From Haliclona indistincta (Eukaryota; Porifera; Demospongiae; Haplosclerida; Chalinidae), in NCBI GenBank assembly GCA_964017065.1, contig OZ024785.1, positions 4,378,588-4,442,587 on the forward strand: DNA of 64,000 bases, in the 5' to 3' direction. Every line of letters starts with the position of its first letter. Within the stretch, counting starts at the first letter, position 1. A model generated the notes under the pieces. The model searched no databases. It worked only from the letters and a program-made list of their open reading frames with translations, and was not told the origin of the DNA. Shown here piece by piece: positions 13,401 through 22,400 of this stretch. The position numbers were made by a program, and so were the translations under genes.

Positions 13401-16400
13401 TGGGCTGTTGACATGATGGAATGATGCACGCATCTTCATCGGTGGTAAACCCCTCCAAAAACTATGATCAGACATAATTTCGTCTATTGCTTCATCAAGG
13501 ATGGATCTTCAATTGGAGGAGCAGAGAAGTTTATCATAGTCAGATGATTAGCGTGCGACGGACCCGGATAGCTATTCAGGCAGCTAGATGGTTGAGGGTG
13601 ACTAGCAGGTAGAGGAGGATACCTGGCGGATGGCAGATGCTTACTAGTAGGTATATCAGTGAATGGCAAGGAAGTGGCAGATCATGGGTGGTGGATGTAA
13701 GAGGACAACTCGGTAGCTTGCAACAGTCAGCAATATCCTCAAGCAGCTTGATTATTGTAAGCTGGTTGCTAATGATTGTGTGACTGGAAAGTAAAAATAA
13801 AAGAATGGTTGTGAACATCATATCACTGAAATATGCCTTGGGTCTACTATCATTGTTATTACATAGTACGTCATCTTTCACCAATCGGATTGCTCTATTC
13901 GAGGGCATTAATGTAGGTTATTGACCGCTCGTAGCGTCTTCTATAGCAACAGACCGTTGCGTCTTTGCGAGTTTGAAAAATTCGCGATGTTATTGCGCTC
14001 ACAGTGATGAACTATGTAATAAATCATTTATTGCCCTCGCGTGAGGGCAATAACTAATACGTAGTCATGTGAAAATGCTAGTGGAAACATTTTTCTCTAA
14101 TCTACTCAGAAGTCTGCTAACATGTATGGTCAACATGATGCTGATAGGGCTGTCTTGGTATAAACTCTTTGTACCAGATGTAGTTTCAACAAATTTGCTC
14201 GGGAAATGTAGCCAAGGAGTGATCATGCAGCATTCTGAGAAATGCTGAGTTGTGCAAACTAGATTTTCCTACCGACATACATTGTACCAGCAGTATCCTC
14301 CTCCTCAGTAGAATTACTTTCTGTAAAAGAAAAATTTTGCATCAATTTACATGTTCGATCTACTCGATCTATTGTAAGTAGGATTATGATAAATTTACTG
14401 TTCTATGTGTACATGTACATTGAAACCCCAAATATTTGCTTACAATAGTACAATTAAGAGACTAACAACATTGCGATTACTCACTAGAGCCAATTTGAAT
14501 GATTTGCTCTTCAGTGATATTCTTTTTTCCTCCACAACCACGCTTGCCAGTGGACTGTTTGCTCACAGGACCCGATTGCTTGTCTGTTGCAAGTAGTAAA
14601 TACACATGTAAGTGACTGAAAAATCATACATGTAGATCAGCTTACTTTTCCTTCTTTGGTTGATGAAGCTAGCGCTGCTTCCTCAGTATCGTCATCACTG
14701 ACAATGACACCTTCCAGAGTGTAGTTTCCCCCTTTGCCTTTCCAAGGCATTTCCACTGCAGCACCAACCCGCAGGCCCTAGGCTGCACCCAGCCAATCAC
14801 GACCTATCTTCACTACGTTACCATCCCACCGCTTGCTCTGGTTCCCTTTATATCGCACACATATGGACTGGGATTCAGCTTGGGCTGGAGGAGTAGAGCC
14901 AGAAGCTGTGGCTGGTACTGCAGTGGCCTGGATAATCTCTTCTTGCTGCATTCTGAACGGGTACTGCTGCTGCAACTGCTCCACGTGGGCACAGTGTTGA
15001 CACCTTCAGGTGTAGAGCTGCTGATAAACATACTGGACATGCTTTGGCTATATAAAGTTACTGTAGATATTATAATAGAGCTACATTATAGACCATTGTA
15101 CTCAATATTGCTGTGAGACTAGCTGGTTACTGACCAGAGGAGATTGTATGCCCACGTGATTTTAGGCTGTTCAGGGGCGTAACTAGAGTCTGAAAAAAGA
15201 GGAGCCGCGTGCGTAAGCGCGCTCGATTTTTCAAGTATCTATTAATATTCATTGAAAATGACGTCATTTCCGCTAATCGGTCACTTTCAATGTGGTATGC
15301 AGATTGAGAACTCTGATCGCATGGATCGTTAGGGCGAGCTTTTCTGTTTGTGCTAGGACTCTACTGAGACTCATGCGCCTGTTTTGTTTACTTAGCACCT
15401 GTCTAAAATCGAAGAGGCAAGTGCCTCCCCTGCCTCTATGGTAGTTACGCCCCTGCTGTTATTATGCACACTTGATTTCCCAATGCATTGCTAACAACTC
15501 ATCTCTGTGGAAACTATAATTTTTATGTAGAGCTTGATTACTGATCTTACTAAAAGATATGTTCTTCAAATACTGTTTTTAAAGTGCACTGTGCCATTGT
15601 CTATGCTCTGTACGTCGTGAAATTAAGGAAGAAGTAGCATAACTCCAGTAGACATCACACTTGTGCCGGAGCCAGGAATCTGTTCTGCTGTGAGACGGCT
15701 TAAATTTAACAACTTTCTTAGATTTAGCTCTGACCAGGTCTCGTCAGCAGTATTATTGGGTTTTGCAGGTACTAATGGACCTATCTCTTTGCTCACCATT
15801 TTTCAATGCTAAGAATCTGCTTCAGGACGGCTGCAGCTGACTTGCCAATAAGCTGATTGCTTGCATGAGCAATGAAGCACCATAGGTGCAGATGTCTTGG
15901 TGGAATAGGCCATTCCTACTAAGAGCCTAAAGAATTTAATTAGCGATATTGGCTAGCGTAATTGGCTTCCGGGCTAGCTGGGGTGTGAGATGATTACGTA
16001 AGCGCTAAGATTAATACACGAATTTATATGGGGCTTATGTGAGAGATCACGATACTTTCGACATCTTTGTAGTGCTCTCCGTAAACTTGACAACCGCGTG
16101 GTGGTCTTGCTGCTTGGGTTCCTCTACCTTCGCTCTGTCGAACACAAAAGACTACGCGTGCATTGGCAACAATGTTTTGGAGAAACAGGCGCGCAAACAA
16201 GGCCTACTCGCACTATAGATCAAGCTAACAAAGGACACAGTTCAAGTAACCACTGGCAGCAGTACCTGCACGCAGTATACTCTTACAGTATCCAGCTTTA
16301 CAAAATTGTTTCTCTCCAGGAAAATGCCCAACAAGCTTGCCATAGTTAGCGTAACTTGGGCTTGTTTGCGCGTCCGTTTCTCCAAAACGATGTTGCCAAT

Positions 16401-19400
16401 GCACGCGTAGTCTTTTGCGTTCGACAGAGCGAAGGTAGAGGAACCCAAGCAGCAAGACCACGCGGTTGTCAAGTTTACGAAGAGCACTACAAAGATGTCG
16501 AAAGTATCGCGATCTCTCCCATAAGCCCCATATAAATTTGTGTATTAATTTTAGGGCTTATGTAATTATCTCACACCCCAGTGCTGTGGGCCAGCAGAGC
16601 GGTGTGCCCACGCATACATTCCACGCATACTTTGCTCTTAGGGGGAATGGGCTATTGCACACTGGACATGCTTTGACAGCACACAGCAACTACAGCTATT
16701 CCATCATCAGCAGATGATGATTGCAAGCTGGCAGGCTGGCAGTACAATGCAAGCTGGCAAAAATAACAGAAGCCAATAGTATGCTACCACAGTGCTGGGC
16801 ATGCACAAAGGCTAGCCTCGTCCCCAGGCCGAATTTTTCGCAACGCAGAAACGCAACGGAACGAAACGGCGAAAAATTAGGCCTGGTACACACTGCAAGG
16901 GTAATAGTGCGCGTGCTCAGACCATTCCCCAGAATCTAGGGAATCCGTAATCGCTTGGATATTCTCGCTATATTAATCCGTTATACTAGTCCGTTTAGCG
17001 AATCACTTTCCGTGCTATCATCAGAAAATGGAGTCGATCGAGTTTCCTACTGGTATCGCGTATGCTCTCTCCTGCTTGGGAAGAGAGAATGTCACGCTAA
17101 AGCCGAAGCAGGAAGAAGCTGTTTACCATCTGTACCATGGTCAGGACGTATTTGCTTGGTTCCCTGGCACCGGATACGGCAAGTCTCTGTGCTACCAACT
17201 AGTCCGAGCTAGTCAGTGCCGTTTCTCTTCGACTATAAGCTAAATCGTACTTCTTATGGAGCTGAGCGCTGGTTATTTCACCGCTAGTGTCGTTGATGGT
17301 CGACCAGGTAACAGGCCTTTTACAGCGAGGTGTTTCAGCAGGAATATTGAGTGGAAACGAAGGTATGAAGTACAGATGTGGACAGACAGCTGCTTGCTAG
17401 TGAGAATGATGTGACTATGGGTCGTTTTTCATTACTTTACACTGCTCCTAAAGCTATTGTGCATCGCCAGTCTTGTTTTTGTTACGCCTGGAGGAGTGAG
17501 TGACAGCTGTGTTGAGAATACTGAGCAGTGTGTACGCCTTTGTGTCGAGCTCATCCATTGCCTGGCTCCACGCAAAATTTTCAGCTTCATCGAGTGTCAT
17601 TGACCTAAACAGGGATTAGGCTTGGCTTTCTTTCGACACAGGGAGGCACATTCGTCATCAACAATCAACAAACTCTCATCAAAACCTCATCTCTGAGCGT
17701 AGCATGGTTGAAGATGGCTCTACAGATAGTGTGGATGTTTCCGCCAGCCAATGCCCTACCGAGCTTTTGAAAACTGTAACTCAAGGAAACTTCAACTCGT
17801 GCATATTTACTAGGTGAGTAAACCGATATCTGTAATTTCAATAATTATGCGGTTTGTTATTAATAATTGTTGAGCTTTTTACTGTTACTGACTGCTCGTT
17901 GCAAATGTTGCCTGTGTCATGAGCTGCTGTATACGTAGAAATCATAATCATGACTACTTCAACTGTAAACTATGAATCTCTTTACCATTAGACTCCTGAA
18001 CTGATGATAGAGAAGGTGAAGTGTCGCTATCTCTCAATGACTGTATTTCTAGGTCTGAAGCTAAGACATGTTCACCTTTTCTCATCATGAAAATTTTAAT
18101 AACCATACCATCATCATCCTCTATACAAAAATTTAGCCTTCTTCCATAGCCTGCCACTGTCTGCCGCTTGGGTGCTGGTCTACACACCTGTGTGTGAGGA
18201 GAAGCACCAGCTCCACTAGTGTCTTTTGCCCTCTTCCTCGGAGTGGTGGTACCTGTGACGACTGCTGATAGATGACCGCTGGTGATCGATGGTAGTTGTT
18301 GTTTCTCATTACTGGATTTAGCTAGCACTATGAATGCTTCAGCGGCAAGAAACTTTCTGTTGCATGGTCTACAGATACTCCGAGTGTCCACTGATTGCCA
18401 CAACTGGACTGTTGATCACTCTGCTCAGTCTTTCTGCAACGCCTGATCTTGAAGACAGTGCCACACTGTGTTGCTACTGCAGATGAAGCCATAACGATGC
18501 CACACTGTTGATTTAGCTGTTTTATTTATTGTACCATGCGGTTGTTAATGGTATTCACCGTTTATTTAACCTATGAATAATATTATTACTTACGCGCACT
18601 GTCGCGCAAGCGCACTATTACCCTTGCAGTGTGTACCATGTACCAGGCCTAATTTTCGCCGTTTCGTTCCGTTGCGTTTCTGCGTTGCGAAAAATTCGGC
18701 CTGGGGACGAGGCTAGCACAAAGGCAAGCTCACAGCCATGCTTGTACTGCAGTTTTAGGGAATCATGCCAAGCATGTCAACGTCCTTGTGCATGCGCAAT
18801 TGTAACTTTTTAGTATTATTTCCAGCTATTGCGCATGTGCAAAGGGCGTTTCGTGCACAATACATTTTGCAATATTCATTAACCCTCGGCGCATGCGCGA
18901 GGGTTACGGTACTTGGTTTGTCATTCATTCATTCACTCATTCGTTCGTTCTGTCCATCGAGCTGCAGAGACCATCGCTCACTTCTGAAACTCGGTAAAGG
19001 TATGAACAGACTTAACACGACAATGGTTGCAATGTGACTCGTGGATTTTGCTAAAGTGCTTTCGTTCTCGAGTTATGTATGGCTGGCTCACCTTGACTGC
19101 CATGTTGGCCCTCTCTGACGACAAAAGCGCCCATAGTTGACTACCTAGGTACTTGTAGATTCCATCTAAACACTTCAGGTCAGCTCTGGGGGTGCGTAGA
19201 CATTTCAAGAAAGAGCAGCAATAGCTACCTACTCACTAGCCTCGTACCCAGGCTCTCGGACGGGCTGCGTGGGTGGCTATTAGAGAGCTCAGAGCCTGGT
19301 ACGCATTGCATGCGCATGCGTCAGATTTTGAAAAGCGCAGGTGAAAAATCGCAAGACACCGCCCTCGCCCCGCCTATATAAATTTATGCATTAATGCGAA

Positions 19401-22400
19401 CAACGCTGTACTATTGTTTGGGATCCAACCACGCTCGGGCAAGCTGCAGCATCTACTTGGCCGCTTGTCCAGGTACACACGACCAAATTGTGAGCAAATG
19501 GAGATCTGTCTAGACATAAAACACTTACTCTGTCGAAATCAGGCCAAAATCGAGAATATTTGCCGCTCGTGGCGTTTGATATGGCTCGTAACAGTACTAT
19601 GTTTCATCGTGGCATGCTTAGCCGGCCTTAACATCCTGCAGGCACCGTAACCACGACTCACCTTGTACTACTGCACTGATCCTCCTATTCTGACCGCAGA
19701 CCGCAATAGTCTGAGTGGGTTGGCGAAAGTGTAGGAGGGGTGGAGCCTCTGCCCGACACGCCCCAAGATGGGCGTGATCGGGGAGGGGCCTGGAGGTGGA
19801 GCCTCCATTTTCCCCAGTCCTCACACTGATCACGGGAGGGTGATGCACCCTCCCGGAAAGTTGGAGAGTGGGTGGGTGGGTGAATACGTCGCTCTGAGCA
19901 CCAGCGGCCGAGATGTGTTGCTGTCCTGTGCTGGCGCGTGGATCCTTGTACGCATGCGTGTCGTGGTTTTTGGGGCGGTGCAATCTCTTGCTCCGCCCCA
20001 GCGTCGCCTATTGGGTGTTAACTGCGTCTAACCTACGGCTAAACTCCATTAAACACCGCTGCTTCTGTGTTTTTTTCCTAACTAACAATGAGTATCCTGA
20101 CATAAGCAAGAGTGCACTGACATCAACAGTAGTTTACTGTAGTATACGGATTAACCATGCATCACATGGTTAATTTCGCGCATGCGCATGCAATGCGTAC
20201 CAGGCTCTCTAATAGCCACCCACGCAGCCCGTCCGAGAGCCTGGGTACGAGGCTACCTACTCACGTGTTCATGGTCACGCCCACATGACACACATAAACC
20301 GTGTTCAGCATTTTGCTGTCTTCTGCATGGTTACCAGTTTCAATACAGATACAGCCTAAGCAGGTTGGCACTAGTTGTAAATTCCTGCTGCAATCCCCAA
20401 CTAGGAAGCTTAGACGCCGAGGGTTTGTGAAAGGCGTTCATTAAAACTGCAGTACAGGGTTTTGCAGGTCACTTGTCGCAGTGAAAACGACAAATCGACG
20501 AGGCCACGCCCACTTATCTAGCCCCCACAGAAAGTTGCCGAAAAGAAACACTTGTAGTATCGTGCACGCTGCTTTTGCTGGGTGAACCTTGACCTTTGCA
20601 GTCAAACATGACCATACTTGGTGATTTGAAAACAATAACGGCGCTCTACATGTACTTTACTCGATAATACAAGCATTTCTTTTAGCAACTTTCTGTGGTG
20701 CTGGATAAGTGGGCGTGGCCTAGTTGATTTGTCGTTTTCACCGTGACAAGTGACCTGCAAAACCCTGTAGCAGCTTTTTTGGTTTTTGCTGAATTTTGTT
20801 CGGACCCACCGTGCTATCCAGTAGTCCAGATCAAACCTACAATCTGCTAGCCAGTTAGCCATGGACACATTCGACTTCGGAGAAGTCCAGATCACCAAAA
20901 ACGGTAAACAAATCACTCCATAACTCACAAACAAAGCTTTAATTAAAAAATCTAAGACCATCAAGTTTGAGCTATTAACATGTTATGTTGATATTGCACT
21001 TACCACCAGCTGATTCTTCGCCGTCTTTCTTTCTAGAGCCTTGACTAGAGCGGACAGACAGACACGCACGATTACTGTATGCCTCGTGGCTCCGCCCACC
21101 GAGGCATGAAAATTGTAGTGTTTTTCACTGTTGAGAATCTTCACCACTTTCTCGGCCAGCTCAAGGACCCGTGGGATGGGTTGGTAGATCGCATATTCGT
21201 AATCTGCTTTGCAAGATGTTTTAATTGATACTAATTCTGTCCAGAGTATGTATTGGAGGAATTTTACAAAGCCCTACATGTCACATGACTGAATATTAAT
21301 ACTTCCAACCTCCTCTGCATAGTGACAACACTGTTCACAGAGTAATGTAAATGTATAAGGGTTGCACCTATGTAATCAGAAGCCTAGCAGTGCTGACCAC
21401 ATGGAATTCTGCTACATTTATACAATCATCTGCACAGCACATAAGCGAGTTTGCTGCCTGCTGGCTAGGGCTTGCCGCTGCTTGAGTCTTGACGATTGCA
21501 CAATTGGTTTCTCCGCACTCACTGTGTTACCTTGAGTACCAAATTGTTCTACAAGGTGCTAAGAAGACTATGGCAGGCAGTTTTATCTTCACCGAAGTCT
21601 GACAATGCTCAGCAAGTATAGCAATGCCATTCAAGGTAATGTAGCTTTGAAACCAAACTCGAGTTTAACACGTACTACAAGTATCATAGCCCACGTGTAG
21701 TTCTGCTTATGGACAAATGACAGACACACACATACAAAAGAATAAGCCTTTCCCAATAAGACAGGGGGGAGGTGGGGCAATGTGGGGATTTGCGCTTGTG
21801 GTTTTTACAATGTCCCAGGGGTGGGGGAGCGATTGGCATGCAAATCCCCTGCATATCCCCACTTAGCCCCTACTGACGACCACAGTCCAAACAGAAAACA
21901 CTATGCTACATGTCCCTATGTCCGTATACGTATGTTTTACTGAAAAATACGATCGTGTCAAATGCCCCACCCCTCGGGCAGCAAACAGCTTACAAATCCC
22001 CACGTAATCCCCCACCCTACCCCGTGTTGGGGGTGGTGGGGCGTGACAATGATAGGCGCATTAGTCATGTGGTATTGTCTGGAAACTATGTACCTTCGCT
22101 TACATGTTGATAAATTTTCGATGTTAAAATATTTTCGTGGGCAGGTCAACCTACGAAAATTTATCACATGAAATTTTGTTACACATTACTTTGTTCACAT
22201 GTAACTGCATGACTTACATGGTAAACGTGTTTCTAGATGTCTAGATGGACAAGCACAATTTCTTTCACTGTAATGACACCACTAAGCAGAAGCATAAGGG
22301 GAAAGAGCGTTCAAATTTCATTTAAGGAAGTTTTTATGTCTCATAAACAGCTTTTTACCAGCAGCATACAAAGAAGGCTGTGGCCTTGTTGCTTGTTTGT

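Larger units (their letters stand above)
16813..18715. mobile_element. 1.9-kb TAGCCTCG-family transposon carrying captured or host-like genes
   Basis: Inverted termini of roughly 100 bp start TAGCCTCGTCCCCAGGCC, continue through GAAACGCAACGGAACGAAAC and reach AGGGTAATAGTGCGC. The 10-bp direct repeat GCACAAAGGC flanks both ends (16803-16812 and 18716-18725). Target duplications of 9-11 bp are characteristic of Mutator-like elements. The interior holds a RecQ-like helicase fragment on the forward strand and an unidentified reverse-strand frame, but no transposase that I recognise. Confidence 0.85.

Noticed and set aside
16098..16487. Pairs of frames coding LLGFLYLRSVE on both strands
   Set aside because: Produced by the long inverted arms of the fold-back element, not by genes.
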